Shown here: piece by piece, positions 11,553 to 60,184 of the stretch
Position numbering within the stretch: position 1 is the stretch's first letter
Layout of the letters: each line of letters opens with the position of its first letter
Assembly: GCF_030936135.1 (NCBI RefSeq)
Contig: NC_082597.1
Span: 76,676,495 to 76,740,494 of the forward strand
Direction: 5' to 3'
Length of the DNA stretch: 64,000 nt
Source: Gavia stellata
Taxonomy: Eukaryota > Chordata > Aves > Gaviiformes > Gaviidae
Program-made: the position numbers and the translations under genes
The notes under the pieces: model-generated
The model's database searches: none
What the model saw: the letters and a program-made list of their open reading frames with translations, nothing else
Told to the model about the DNA's origin: nothing

Positions 11553-14500
11553 AAAATTTCTAATCAAGCTGTTCTGCTAGCCCTCCTCACATCCACAAAG
11601 CACTGCAATCATTTTCATCTCCCTAAGAGTTTTGTCCCCTTAATCATTACAGCAACAGAAACCAAGAGAAAACCACATAAATTTATAAATACAGATACAA
11701 GCGCTGTTTTACATTGATTGGCTCATGACTTGACAAACCAATAAAGCATTTGACTTAAACTTCAGACTGCAGAATCCTGTTCTCATGCTATTGGATCCTA
11801 CAGTGTTGGGATGGGAACATCTCCACGACCCCATCACCAAACCTGCCTCCTACATACACAAATCTTCTGCACCTTGTCTCACAGACAGTTCTGCTGTATA
11901 CCTTCTCAAATCAGCCTGTCAACAACATAATTATTTTCTCCCCCCTTCACCACGGAAAGCCACAGCTCTTCCACACCAATCTCCCAGTTAAGAGAAAATG
12001 TAGGAGTCCTTGCTGTAAGCATATGGAGCATCAGTACAAGCGGTGGGGAGTAGATATCCATATCGCTCAATGTAAAGCAGCTACACGGGGCTTAATCCAG
12101 GTGCCCACCTGTAGATAACTTCAGATGCCCTTGTGTTTGCGATTGATGACGCCGCATTACGGGAGACCCACACCTTGTCGTGTCACAGCCAGTGATCAGG
12201 CAAGGTATGCTAAGACTTTTCTAATGGCAACAGATGTCAGTAAGTAGGCAACTGACTTGAACTCTCATTAGCTAAAATACAGAAATAGTCACCTTTAAGA
12301 TCAAAACCTGCTCTTAGGGACAACTGAAGAGAACAGAAAGGCCAGACTAACCACACAAAATCCGAAGCTACAAATGAAGAAATAAGTGTTGCAGAGCTTC
12401 AGTACGGACCTGCAAGCCAAGCTGAAGACAGACAGAAGTTCTAAGTCCTCTAGTGCTCCTTTCCTTCTCTCTCTAAAAACAGGGTGGTTGTTGAAGATGG
12501 TGCACCCTTAGACGTTTGCAAACCAGAGCCCAACTGTTCCTGCATAGCTTGCAACAGGACGGACACAACTCTCTACTTACCCACCAAGCACCACAAGGTT
12601 CTCTGGACTGCTTCAACAGGGCTATACTACTCTGTTTTCACATCTTCTTGGCAAGAAAGCAACAGTGCTTACCACGTAAAGGGAAGGAAAAATCTCACAG
12701 AAATCGAAGTTCAAAAAGAACTACAGAATCATACTGCTTTGTGTGGGAGACCACATGGCTAGACTCACTTTGAAGGTTTTAAAAAACAGACACTAAGAGC
12801 AAATTTAAATTGAAAGCACTAAAATTAGAAGTAACACGCTCTGACAGTTACAGCCGATCTTGCAAGACGACAAAAGCAGTGCTACTGTTTGCCTTTGAAG
12901 TTGTGAGTAGCAGGACGAAGGATGACTGCAATTTTTCTGTTTTGTACCACCTCAGCGACATCATATGCATGGATATGCAAAAAAGCTAATTTGTGTAGAA
13001 GCCCCTCAAAACCAAATCAAGCACACACCATTTTATGTGGTCTTCAGCTTCACCCTTGATTTACAATGACAGCTTGATTTCTATGAGTCAAGAGCTGAAG
13101 AAGAGCAGTGTTAAAATACACATAGCTAAAGCAACGTTTACAGACTCCTATGCTATGGAGTCACTCAGCCTACTCTTGCACTACAAAATCCTTCTAAAAC
13201 AAAAAGCTTGAATCAGCATCAAAATGGCTCCAGAATTGCTTCTCCCAGCAGTGGAACAAACTGATATGAAGCAGACCAGAATGATAGCACCGAGCATTTC
13301 CCATTTTGCAAAAAGCAAGAGAAACAGACGGTAACAAGATTCTCCCCTCCGCCCTTCAGAGTTTACTCAGGGAAGGAGAGTACAGGTCTCTGCATCAAAT
13401 TAATGCTGGTTCTGGTGTTTCAATGTCTAACTTTAAACATTTTTCTAACCCTTCCAATTTAACCTACAAAAAGAAACTCTCTGAAATATAAAGTATTAAG
13501 TAATTCTCTTTTCCCTCCCCTTCTCACAGTGTTCTTACTAGACTTTAAGAAAAGGGAAGTTTAACTTGAATGGTTCACAGTTGCTGCTGCCATCATTCCG
13601 TTACAGCTTTGAAAAAGTAAGATGCGTAACTGTAGTAAGGGAGGATTAAGGGAACAAAACGCAACTGGTGACCAATGCCAAGTTTCACTTGGAAACTTGC
13701 CAGCAAAACAGATCCAATATGTGGTTTTACCACGCATTCTAAAACCTGTGACGCTTGCAGCAGCATCGGTCATTTGCCCCTCCTATCGGAGGCTGACAAA
13801 CGTGTTTGAAGGCAAAAGATGAGAGAAAGGAAAAGGACACACAAGAAAGCAGGAGTGCAAACCTCATTTTAGGTTTAGACTTTTTCTCCCTTTGATCAAC
13901 TCCAATCAAATCCTGCAGGATCAGAGGTGCCATGGCATCCTGAAGTCCCAGGAGACTAGAGGAGTTAAAGCTGGCTCTTCCAGTGTACGTGGCGACCCCT
14001 CCCCACCTCTGTTTGATGAAATGCAGTGACACCTCATGGGTTTATTAAAGACACAAATAGGTGTATTGGAGGTCAAGAGCTATTCATCCAGCCATTACGT
14101 CAAGAAAACGTCAAGAGAACGTATTAGCAGTACACAGGTTGCCATAGAGAATCTGCAACAACAAATCCAATTTATGCTGAACTGCACAATATTCCTGAAA
14201 ATACTGAATTGTCATTCACCGGTGAGAGAACTTTGTGGTGTCATCTTCAGATTGCAGCAAAGAGGAAAAAGTTTGTACATCTGTTAGAGAGTTGCACATA
14301 TTTTATGGCATTTAAGAGAACCCCACAGTTGTTTCCTCCTAGAATTTCTTCTTATTTTGTACTGAAAATACTAATTTTTCATATTTTTCCATCTGTGAGT
14401 GGTTCTCTGGTCTGCAATGATGCGTAAAAAATGCCCACAATTATTTCAGTGTAGGTGTTCTCACATACATTTTTATATATGAGAAACCACAGGAGGGGAC

Positions 14501-14829
14501 AGAACTACATTTTGTTATACTTGACTGTCTTAATTTAAGTAAATGCATCCATACACAAATGTCTAAATATGTAGCCTAGTTATCAGAGGAGCAGGTCTTC
14601 TGCAAGTCACTGGATGCTATTGGTATATCACAACTCTGAAAAATCAGACCACTTATTACTTGTAATAAATTTACTACTGTGTGTAGACTTAACTGAAAGA
14701 GTAGTTTGAAAACTGAGAATCGTTACCTGTAATTAGGGAAAACCAAAGCAAGCCCTGACCAGTACATTTTCTTGTTATATTAGCAAAGTCATCTCTATAG
14801 GGTGGGAAAGGAGAAAACAAAGCAAATCT

Positions 14830-14835
14830 TTTATT
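14830..14835 (-). promoter_or_regulatory. Alternative, distal poly(A) signal of ARFGAP3
   Basis: A second minus-strand AATAAA about 400 bases beyond the first. Its use cannot be judged without transcript data. Confidence 0.25.
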
Positions 14836-15214
14836 GTAAAGCTCTACAGTTAAGCAGAACAAATGCTTATCTTGTACTATTCTCAAAAAAGAAAGATCAT
14901 TTTTGGATTAATAAATCTAAATGAAACAGCCACAAGAGAAAGTTACCAGAACCAAGGGTTAGATATGAGGCAGCTAGAACTAAAAACAAAATACAGCTAT
15001 ACTATTAAATGTATTTCAACACAGTAGCTTATTTTCTACCCCAGCCTTACTGTTTTGATTTCTAAATCACTATAGCAATTTAATAAGAAAGCTAGTTTCA
15101 CTAATTGAAATTAAAGGCTAATTTTACCAGACCATTGTATAGACAGAATACAGATGGCAGTATTTAGAAAGCTGGAGACTGGTGTCTGCACATAGAAATT
15201 TAATTAAAAAATGA

Positions 15215-16297
15215 GTTCATATCAATTGTTTTTATTAGATATCAGCAGTTTACAAATTTGAATTAAGAAATAAAGTTACAGAATTGAATTAGCTTGAGCT
15301 CATTCTTGGTTGTGAGGTTTTTTTCTTTAAGGTCATAATCATTTTTATACAGGATGTCATCAGCAATAAATTCTAGACTGTCTAAAACACAGCCCCACTA
15401 TTTCCTCATTCAATACTTCATAGTTTATCAAAAAACTAAGACTGTTCTAAACATTTTTAACAAGTATTTAATTAACTACTCTATTAAGCTTTTTGTGTAT
15501 TTTAATTTTTTCGATTTGTACACAATACAGATTTTTAAAAAGCACTTAAGGATTCTATATTGCAATTTTTTGTAACTTTCAAAACTAGGAATAAATAGAT
15601 TGTTCCCATGACAAGATGAAATCCACTATTCAATACACCATGTGTCTTGTCTTCACCATACCTCACATCTAAGCATACAATTTTCTAGCAGGAATATTGT
15701 TTTAAAACACTAATTCCCCATCATTTTAATGCACATCAATTTATGACTGCAAGAGCTTCTACTTCCTGATAAGCACAGGTTTTACTTAATTCTCTATTTT
15801 GCTACAGTCCACTAAATACCATCTCAGCATATGCTTAATTTACGTTTTCTTCTCCACAATTCGTAAGACAGTTAGAAGACAAGTTATGTCTGGTGAGTAA
15901 GGACGCAACTGCACTGAGGTTTCCATTAGGAAGCCTCATTTCCAATGTACACATTCATCCTTCTTTCTCTTTCCTGCCTCACAGCCACAACCAGTAATAA
16001 AATAAAGCTTCCAACATCTAACATTAAGGTCGCTAAGAAATACAAGACTGTAAAGGAGGGGGAAAAAAAAAAGCATATGCAATGTAACAAATTGCTACAA
16101 GATTTCTGCTCTGTAAAGATGAAACAGCAGTAAGAAGAGGCTGAGCCAGAAAGCTGCACAAGGAAACAAATATGCTGGAATAAGTAAAAACATCAACAGT
16201 CTTAAGGCAACCTTCATTCGAATCAGCAGTGTGATTACTTGTATAGCTGAAGATAAATCCTTCTTTAGTGTACTTAATTATGTCGGTACAAAAGATG
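15215..16297 (-). other. ARFGAP3: Presumed 3' UTR of ARFGAP3
   Basis: AT-rich sequence after the ARFGAP3 stop with no competing open frame. The first AATAAA on the minus strand lies about 1.06 kb downstream, a usual length for this gene. The end is an estimate of about 15 bases past that signal. A second AATAAA at 14,830-14,835 could give a longer form. Confidence 0.6.
15231..15236 (-). promoter_or_regulatory. Candidate poly(A) signal of ARFGAP3
   Basis: AATAAA read on the minus strand (plus-strand TTTATT). It is the first canonical hexamer after the stop codon, with a TGTAAA motif about 15 bases upstream that fits CFIm binding. Inferred from sequence only. Confidence 0.5.
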
Positions 16298-51205
<34,908 letters not shown>

Positions 51206-51699
51206 GGCGCCGGGCGGCAGGTGGGGGCGAGGCGGGAGGGCCGCGAAGGAGAGCCGGAGCCGCCGCCGCCCGCTCACACCGCCGGGACGCCCCACGCCGC
51301 CGCGGGACGCTCCGCCCCGCCCGGGAGGCGGCCACGCAGCGCGCGCGCCCTCAGCCCGGCGGGGCGCGGCCTGCGGTCGCCGGCGTGGCGCGAGGGGCCG
51401 ACGCTCCCCCGTCCGCCGCCTCCCGGTTGCCCTGGAGACGAGCGGCTCCGCTGCGTCAGCGCCTTCCGTTGGGCACTCTGAGCGTCGCGGGGCCGGGGGG
51501 GAGCGGTGGGGCCGGGGGCGGAGCGGGGTGTGAGGCGGCCGGCGGGGGCTCAGGCACGGGGGTGGAGGGGCGGGCAGGCCTCGCCGGCCTCGCTTTCTCG
51601 GGGCCCCGGAGGGCACCGGGGAGCGTGGGGCCGGGGAAGAACACCCCCACCTGCTCCGTTCGCGGGCGTGGGCAAAAATGAAGCAGCCACATTCCCCTC

Positions 51700-54600
51700 A
51701 AGACAGGTGATAAAGCACACTATTATGCCTGTGAAGAGACTTGTTTCTGCTCTTGGGCTCAACAAGTAGGTTTCAAGCGTTCTGTCAAGATGTTACTTAA
51801 AGCCCCCGTTCCCTCTCTTCGCTAGCGTTACAGTACACAGGCGGGGAGAAGTGAGGCACTGCCAAACCAGCAGAACAAAAAGAGGACAAGTTTTAATTGC
51901 TTTCAAAAGCGGTGTGTTCAGATCGTTAATCTGAAATCATAAAGCCTCTCAGAACAGGAAACAGAATAATAGGAACACAACCAGGAACTGTGTAACTTAC
52001 TGGCATCCCCACTTCAAAAACCTCGTCTGCCTGACCCGCACTGCACTGAATTTGGTTGCACGCAGAGGCCTTCTGGCGCTGCTCTCCCCCAACACTCCGC
52101 CTTGCAGGGGGATATCGCTTGGGGCACGAAGCTCAGCGAAGGCGGAGAGGCCAGGCTAATGGACCCTTTTGCTGGAAGACTGGCCAGGATGCTGCAGAGG
52201 TCCTGCAGGAGCCACCCCAGGGCCCTCATGGCCAGCACTGAATTAAAGGTACTGAGTCCCTAAGGGTGGCCCTCGCAAAACAGTGCGAAGATGACGTTGT
52301 GGCTCTACAGAACTCAGCTCAGCAGCGGTAAGATGATCCGTAACAGGATCTTCACAGCATGGCATCTTAGCCGCCGCCTTCGTCAGAGACCATGAAGGCT
52401 CACAAGGCTGTATGCCCTTCTCCCTTACTCTTCTGACATACATAGGTAAGACTGCATAGTTACCCGTATGTGGAACAACCAGAGTTAAGACAAATGTTCT
52501 ATAATTCTACCATTTTCTTTCAGAAAAGCCTAGTTTTGAAGGTGCCTCTGGAGACTGCTCTAAATGCCTGTTAAAAACAGGGCTACAGATCGAGTTATCT
52601 AAGGTCCAAAATAGTCATGTTCATGCATGAAAATCTACCTGCAGCCCCTCAGCCTCAACCCTGCATCACCTTCAATGCCTGGAGTACAAGAGGTTCACCG
52701 TTTCCCATAGAAGCTAACCACCCCCAGTTCTTACCGGTCAGTGGGGACGTCGTTCAGGGTGATGAGACCCGTTACTGCCTCGGTTCTGGCCGCGCTGCAT
52801 GAGGCAGTCACATGAGGAGCAGTCTTGAGCGCTGGTTCAGGGATTTCCGCTGCGTGCTGTCTCCGCGCCGGACCCTCAGGGCTGCAGCTGAGGCACGCCC
52901 TGACCCTGTAGCACTAGTTATCCTGACAGGCAGCTGAATGCATGAACATTTTACTCTCATTTTCAGAGTGTGGACATTTGCTGGCAGCGGGCCAGCAACC
53001 TCTTTACTCCAGATTAACTTTGTTCAGTCTGGTACTATCACAGGTCGGGGGCTTGATCAAAGTATAGGATAGCTGTCCAAAAATCCATCTGTATGCCTAT
53101 AGCCAAGTAACATGGGGACTAGACTTAAAACAGCTGAGTCTGCAGAAGTGTGAAGTTGCTGTCTGTTTCATACCAACAAATATAATCATCCCCCTTCACA
53201 ATCACTTGGGATCAAGAATGCCTAGCAAGAGACCTCCCTTTACAAGTGAAGTTTACATTTCAGGAAGACCTTGCCTATGTGGTTACAGGTGCTCCCTACA
53301 GCACACTCCGCTCCAGAAATACTTGATAAATCCCATCTGACTGCATGAGGATTGCCATCCCAGCCTACAGCCACTGGCCTTACAGGGAGAAAGTTGCCAA
53401 ATTTCCACAAAGGAAAAAGTCCATTACATCAGCTTTATAAGTACTATTGGGGGAAAAAAAAAAAAGTAGGAGGGATACAGTCTTGGCAGTTGATTGGAAC
53501 AATTAAGATCAGAAAAACAAGGTCATCCTGAAGATGGATCTGTCTGGCATGATCCTAGAAAAGCATGATGTTACTTATTGTCCCATACTTTCCCCAGCTG
53601 CACTGCTGCCTTCCCAGGCAACGGCACACAAAGGCAGCTAGCTCCTGCCCACTGCAGCAACCCGAGAGGCCCGAAGTGTATCTTTGGGAAGCACAGGCTG
53701 GTAACGCCATAGAGGTGCTGGTTCTGTCTTCTGCTGGCCTCTTATTTCAGGAAGTGGTACCTCTCTGCCCCTGAGTTGGGATGTCAAAAAGCTGCTAGCT
53801 GTTCAGAGCCACCTCGCACACACAGCTCACAAGTCTCCATCCCAGAAGCAAGAAGTGTATCAGCCCTTAGTATTGTTCAGAAATACACTTCACGCTGTCC
53901 CCACCTGGTCTCACACAGTGCCTCTATCCTAAGGCCATACTTTGCAATTCAACTATGTGGATGTGCACGCTAGACAGATTCCTGTTGCAGACTGCAAGCT
54001 CAGCTGATTGCTAGGAGATGAGTTCTAGGCAAGATGGAAGAAAAGCATTTAGCACATGCTTATGAACCTGAGGGAGGTAAGCCATTCCTGGAGGCAATCT
54101 TAGAGCAGCCTCTAGGTTGTGGGAGAAAGGTAGTATAGTGAATGGAGGTAATACTAGAAGGAAGGGATGAACTGGTCCATCTCTGTCAGGGAAAAGGCAG
54201 TGCTCATAATTCACTGGCTGCTCTGCACGTTGAGTAAATAAAAAAACCTTACCTTCGAGGGTGCCTGTAGATTGGGCAGAGGAGTGTCCTCTACTTTGGT
54301 GAGCAGCTGTTATGTGCAATGCAGGTCCTTACCCAGACCCAGTAGCAGACCAGCACTGTGAGCAAGAGTGACTCCTCTGGCCTGACATTGCTTATGTTCT
54401 CAATCCTCAGCAATTTTCATCTTGACAAAAAAAACTGTCCAAACAGCACAGATTCCTTCCCCGGCCCCATTACCCACAGCATGTTGTGCTGCCATTTTCT
54501 TTGTCCATGACAAAGAATGCTGATTTGTTCAAGATACTTTGGAAGTAGCCTCCATATCCTATTCTCCTCCTAGTGGTGACCTTGCCCAGTCCCAGGGGAG

Positions 54601-55186
54601 AAGCAAACTAGAATCTAAATAATGGAAACCATCAGAATAAGCCTCAAAAGGTGATGAATGTTTCCAGAGAATAGGTGGGCCTCTTGTTCTTCAGCAAGTT
54701 TGTGGTTTGAGTGGATTGCAGAAAGACGGAAGGCACAGAGAGAGACTAGCAGCAGTGGTGGGAAAGCGGACCACAACTGCTGCTTTGCCAGTTATGCCTC
54801 AGTGTAGTAATGTCATGTCTTGCTAGTGGTTTCCAAGAATGTCCAAAATACACGTATTCCTATTCCCAGTGCACACAGAACCATTTAAAAATTGCTTCCA
54901 TGCCAGCTGGTCTGACAAAGGTATACATGGAGGAAGATTGCTGTACATGTACCCTCAGAAACAAGTGGCTGGCAAGTACAGCATTCTCTAGAAGGGCTGT
55001 TATTACCAAGCCCTCTGATCAGGTGCAAATGCAGAGCAATTCACTGCCAGCATGCCAGAGTATGACATTGGGAGTTCCTGTTTCACAAATCAAAACCCAA
55101 GGGCTCTTATTCTTACTACAACCCGGAATACAGTTCCAATTTGATATGAAGAAAAGGAGATTTCATGATGAGAAGAATCAAACATT
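51700..55186. other. Intergenic, upstream of ARFGAP3; no gene recognised
   Basis: Mixed-composition DNA after the CpG island. Short open frames occur on both strands without family resemblance. An A-run lies at about 53,453-53,465. No CR1 copy was recognised in this part. Confidence 0.55.
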
Positions 55187-55358
55187 GGAACAGTTTTCCT
55201 GGAGCAAGTGAAGTATCTGTCCTTGGAGGTTTCCAGTACCCAGCCAGACAAAGCCCTCAGCAACTTGCTTCTAGTTCAGCATTGACTCTACTTGTAGCAG
55301 GAGGTTGGACTGGAGATGTCTTGAGGCCCCTCCTCCCTGAATGATTCTGTGCAAATAC
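55187..55358 (+). mobile_element. CR1 3'-end fragment
   Basis: Plus orientation. GAACAGTTTTCCTGGAGCAA is followed by CTTGGAGGTTTCCAGTACCC, the GGAGGTTGGACTGGAGATG block and a GAATGATTCTGTG terminus. This is the last coding bases and 3' UTR of a CR1. Confidence 0.85.
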
Positions 55359-56689
55359 TCCCTTCTCTGCATACCCAGTCTAGGCCTGAAACAGATGGGT
55401 TCTCCCCGTAATACTTTGTTGACACCCAATTTTTGGGTGCCAGAGCTACTCTGTGAGCTGATGCCGCATCGGCAAAGCAACCTGTTCCAATGCTTTCTCC
55501 TACTCTCACCTATCCAAATGCCACAACAAAAGTCTCAGGCACCTGGATCTTGTGGGACAGTCCCACCAGGACATATGAATACAAAGGAAGACAACCGTTC
55601 AGGATGATCTCTCCAGAACTGGCTACTCTCTAGGTCTTTGGCTGATGTGATAACCAGAGATAGCCACTTGCATCTGCATGGAGTTGTGTAGAATTATAGG
55701 TTCAGTGCCCACCTACTGTCTCACAGCTCCCAACCTTCAAAGCTTTTAGTTCTGTAAAATTCTGTTAGTACTGTTCTCCAGTTATTATTAAGCCTCCCAT
55801 TGTTTGCTTTCTCCTCACATTGCTGCTGAGAAATGATGGAATATAGGTATAGTCCCAGGTCATGCTAGCTAGATCTTCATTACCGTCCCAGTGCCAAACG
55901 TTCCCTTAGAGCCAGAGGATACGTATGAATTGTTCTTGATGTCCTTTGGAAAACTTGGTCACACTGGGCAAAATTTGTCACTGCTCACAGCTATGTTGTG
56001 CATAATGAAAATAAGTTGCCTCACGACAGTTGTAGCTCAAGTTTTAGGCCAGCCTCCCTCTGCACATGATATCCTCAAAGACACAGAGTCCCAGACATGT
56101 ATCATTCCAGTACAAATAATCCATACAGAAAATCTCTTACCTGGAACAGAAAGATCAAGCATCCAAATACCTACTCCCACAATATGGAAATGAAGTTTAG
56201 TAACTACATTAAAAACCAGTTGAAACCAGTTCAACACATCAATAATACATTTTTATTTAGCACTAATGTATTGTTTGTACTGACAACATCAAGAAGCATA
56301 ACCACTTCAAACAGGTCAGGTTGCTTGGAGCTTTCCACTCTTGAAAGTGGTCTGCATCTCAACAACATGGCTCAGTACAAAGCCAAAAAGTTACTATACT
56401 GTAATTTACAAACAACCCCTCTGTACAATCAATAACCAGTTGTGCTTAGGTAAGCCTGTTTGTATTAGCAATGCAAGGGACTTGCAAAGCTACAGCTAGA
56501 AGTAGCATCCCATTGCAAAACCCACCTACATTTGCTATGTGATAGCATTTCATCTATGCCAGGACAAGCAAATTTCATTTTTTCCTGCATAGGAGTTCTA
56601 GAAATATCTATCATCATAGTATTTCACAACTGATGTGGTTGTTTACCTCACAGGGTTGGAGATTTCATGGGTCATGCAGAAAGGTGATC
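55359..56689. other. Intergenic; nothing recognised
   Basis: Between two CR1 fragments. Several short frames (up to about 110 codons) show no motif or splice context that I could tie to a known family. Confidence 0.5.
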
Positions 56690-57060
56690 TAGCTGAGGTA
56701 ATAGGTGACTTGGATTTTCACAAAGTTCTTGCTAATGTCCCTCATAAAAGCTGAAGTAAACTGCCATGAAAAAAAGGAAATGATCATTTAATAAATCAGT
56801 TACTGACTACAGTAATAAAAAGTGGGAGGTTATCAGTGTCCCCCAGAGGGATTAATGCTTGGACTTGTAGATTTGAGTATTTATCTACAAAAAGGGTGAG
56901 TAGAAAGGTGGCAGTTTATTGATATTAAATTACTTATGATCACAGAAGTGGAAAACGGCTACAAAAGGATCTTGTACAGGATCGATCGACCAGATAAAGC
57001 AACAAGGGAATTTCAAAGTCAAATGCAAAGTAAAAATACAGTCTGCACCTCTCTAATGGG
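56690..57060 (+). mobile_element. Old CR1 reverse-transcriptase fragment
   Basis: Plus orientation, diverged. It shows GGTGACTTGGATTTTCACAA ... GTCCCTCATAAAAG (the LDFxKA...VPH block) and CAGTGTCCCCCAGAGGGATT (the GVPQGS block), with stops and gaps. No 3' end present. The borders are estimates. Confidence 0.6.
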
Positions 57061-59061
57061 GTCAGAACTAGCAACTGCTAAGAAAAAGCATTACTGGCTC
57101 TCTTTCTGGAACTGATTACAGGTTCTCTTTTCTGAACTACTTCATTTAGATCTGTATGAACAATAGTGTGGTGTTCAGTTGTTGCCAAAGCAGTGAACTG
57201 AATTTTCAAAATTATGAGGAAAGAATTAAATTTTTCTTATTTCATAGGACCAAAGACATAGATCATTGAAAGCCAAAAATACCATGGCTGAAGTACCACT
57301 ATGTCATCCTGTTCCTACACTCTTCCCAAGGCACCGACTACATACCTCTGGCACAGACCTCTCATCTGACCTACTAAAGTCATTCTTAGAGAAGAGGTTA
57401 CACCTTTTGAAATGTGGACAGGTGTGCAGTAAAACTTTCAGATGTATGTTGGTACTCTCCCCTGAATGGAAGGTTCAAGAAGCACCTGAGGTATTTTTGA
57501 AATTTTGTGCTAAAGGATTAATATAGTATCTCACAGGAATCTGAATTTCTAACAGGAGAAAGCAAGTAAAGCAGGCTGATAAAGATACATACTGAGCATT
57601 AGCAGGTAAACCACTAGGTGTCAAACACACTGAAGGTATTGTCTACTGCAGTAACTACTGCACGACCCTTCTTAGGTTTGAAATTGCTGTTTATGTTTTA
57701 ATTCAAACAAAATGAGGAAGTATTCCCATAAAACTGGTATTTATCTTATATTCTCTCATTTCAGGAACAGAACATGCAGCTCTTCAAATTGACGACTAGG
57801 TATGCTTTCAGCCATGATTAGCAAGCTCCCTGTTGTTTTGAGGTGAATGAACAACCTTCTACCAAACCAGAAAAGTTGGAGAAAGATAATGTAATTAAAG
57901 TTATTTTTTGAAACAGATGCAACTCCAGGAGAACAGGAGGTATTGCTGCTGGATATCCAACCTTCAGTATACCATTTCTATTCTATCCCTCTTCTTCTTT
58001 GTTTTACAGTAATTTACAGCTAACAAATGTTATTTTTAAAATCACCCAAATCATATCAGATTAGTACAAAACCATCTCATTTATTGTCTACTCTGATTTT
58101 CCACTAGAAGCCTCAGTATTTCTATTTATCTCCAATTGTGAAGTCTGCCTTAATTTTTGCTTTGCAAGTGTTATGGTTAAAGACATAATTGGAAGAACGA
58201 AGATATTAGGAAAAAAAAATCAGCTCAGCCTTGGTGAGAACAGTACAGTACATCAGACAAACTTCACAGACATCTCCACAAGACATAATAGCAATGGATT
58301 AGTTTATTACACTGAGGGTATAGCTTTATTTTTGGCATCTTGTATGTGTAAACCAAATATCATATAAGTTCATATTATAGCTTACAAGTAAATTAAGAGG
58401 CAGTTTGGGGAAAGTGTATTCAAAATTTTGGTGTCAAGATTTCAGCCTCAGAAGCAACAACTTAAGAGGAATTTTAACATTACTTTGTATTGTGCATCAG
58501 GAACTGATTACCTCTGCACCTTCTCTAATAAAATAGCCTGTTATTTTCCTGAAAAGATTCTCTTGATATGCCATCTTAACTAGATGAATTCAGTAGTGTT
58601 ATCAATTACTGGAAATAAATACCAATATTACACTAAAAAAGACAAAGCACCGAATTTGCTAAGCGATCACTGCAAATATCCCGACTAAAAAGTCAACAGC
58701 TTTTGCAAAACAATGCACTATGTGTTTTCAAAGCATTCAAGAAATGCTATGCAAATGGCAAGTATTTTCATGCTGTAAGGTTGAAACATGCTCAAGGTTA
58801 CAGCAATGTTCAGATAGCTCAATCAGTACAAGCAAATATACACCAGTAAGTCTTGAAGCATACTATTTCCCTTCAGAATTTTAAAGGAAACAGAAAGAAC
58901 AAGATAGGGAGAAATTATATTCCGAGCATCATATTCTCCTTTTATAGCTTGTAGGTTTAATCATGTGAAAGTGAAGTATAGCTGCTTAAACCCAGGAAAA
59001 ACATACAAGGAAAATTTCTCTACTGTTGCTCTACAGGCTTCATTACTTACTTTTAATAACT
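57061..59061. other. Intergenic, AT-rich; nothing recognised
   Basis: Unique-looking AT-rich sequence between CR1 fragments. An 86-codon frame at 57,266-57,526 has no recognisable domain. Confidence 0.5.
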
Positions 59062-59855
59062 GTAGCAAGGCTTTTGACGCAGCCTCACCTAGTATCCTTA
59101 TAGCCAAACTGGTGACTAAATAGGCTGGACAGAAAATTGGCTGGACTGTCAGGCTCAAAGGGTTGTGATTGGGCATACAAAACCCAATGACATCCTGAGG
59201 GATGGATACTAGGGCCAATATTACTTAATGCCTTTATAACCTGGATGATGGGACAGAATGCACTCTCAACAAGCCTGCTGATGATACCAAATTAGAGAGA
59301 TTATAGAGGACCACTGCTCAGAGGGAGCTCAACTCAAGAAACAGGCTGACAGGAACCTCATGAACAAAGGCAAATGCAGCATCCTGTACCTGCACGGTTA
59401 CTCCATCTCAGCAGGACAGGCTGGACACTGACAGGATAAAAAGCAGCTCTGCAGAAAAAGACCTGGGTATTGGGTGAACAGTATGAATCACAGCAGCATG
59501 TCCTTGCAGCAAAGGCGTCCGACAGCACACCAGGCTGCATTAGCAAGAGTGTAGCCAGCAGGCTAAAGCTACCTAATGGAAAAGCATAGAGAAGATGTTG
59601 CCAGACTCTTAAAGGTGCACAAGTGAAGTGCAAGAGGAAACATGAGAAATTCTGATACCTATATGGAAAAAAATTCCTCACAGTGAAAGTGATGAATCAC
59701 TAAAACAGTTTGCTCAGAGAGGTGGTGGACTCTTCATCCTTGGAGATGTTCAAGACTCAGCTGGACAAGCCTTGAACAACCTGCTCTAACTGCACCTGCT
59801 TTGAGGTCCCCTGACTGGGCTAGGCAGCCTCCAGAAGTTCCTTGCATTCTCATTC
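59062..59855 (+). mobile_element. CR1 3' portion (RT to 3' UTR)
   Basis: Plus orientation. Starts in the KAFD block (GCAAGGCTTTTGACGC), then GGCTCAAAGGGTTGTGATTG and the catalytic-block remnant (AAGCCTGCTGATGATACCAA). Near the end it has GAGGTGGTGGACTCTTCATC, CTTGGAGATGTTCAAGACTC and a decayed 3' UTR with CATTCTAT. Several internal deletions and stops. Confidence 0.85.
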
Positions 59856-60184
59856 TATATTTGGCTATGATGAGTATATTCAAACTCTATATACAAGATA
59901 AGATCCATGTTTTTAAAGCAAAATTCTCAACTGAATTCATCTCTGCCAGGTAAACAACTGTCCATTCAAATTAGGATGAAACTAGTTGTTTTCATTTGAC
60001 CAAATCCAAGTCTGTTTCCCAAAATTCTCATTGAAATTAAGTATAATAAGAGTTTCAAGTATTTAAAATGGCCTATTATTTACACTTACTTGTCAGCAGT
60101 CAAATAAAAATACTTTTTTTTTTTTTAATTGTTTTATAAGTAAGTTTGCCATTAGCTTCTGCTACTCAGTATTACGGAAGACTT

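Larger units (their letters stand above)
11268..15214. other. Intergenic, AT-rich; no gene recognised
   Basis: Between the CR1 copy and the ARFGAP3 3' end. Holds an (AT)n/(AC)n tract at about 11,526-11,552 and scattered short frames without family resemblance. No further CR1 fragment was seen. Confidence 0.6.

Noticed and set aside
12484-12762. 92-codon plus-strand frame with several Cys residues (NCSCIAC)
   Set aside because: No family resemblance, no splice or promoter context and a second overlapping frame of similar length. Kept out of the gene list, though conservation would be worth a quick look.
51700-51775. Possible first exon of a divergent transcript on the plus strand (CAG|GTGATA or CAA|GTAGGT donors)
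   Set aside because: Donor-like strings alone are too common. There is no downstream exon or conserved frame to support it.
57266-57526. 86-codon plus-strand frame
   Set aside because: No recognised motif and no supporting context between decayed CR1 fragments.
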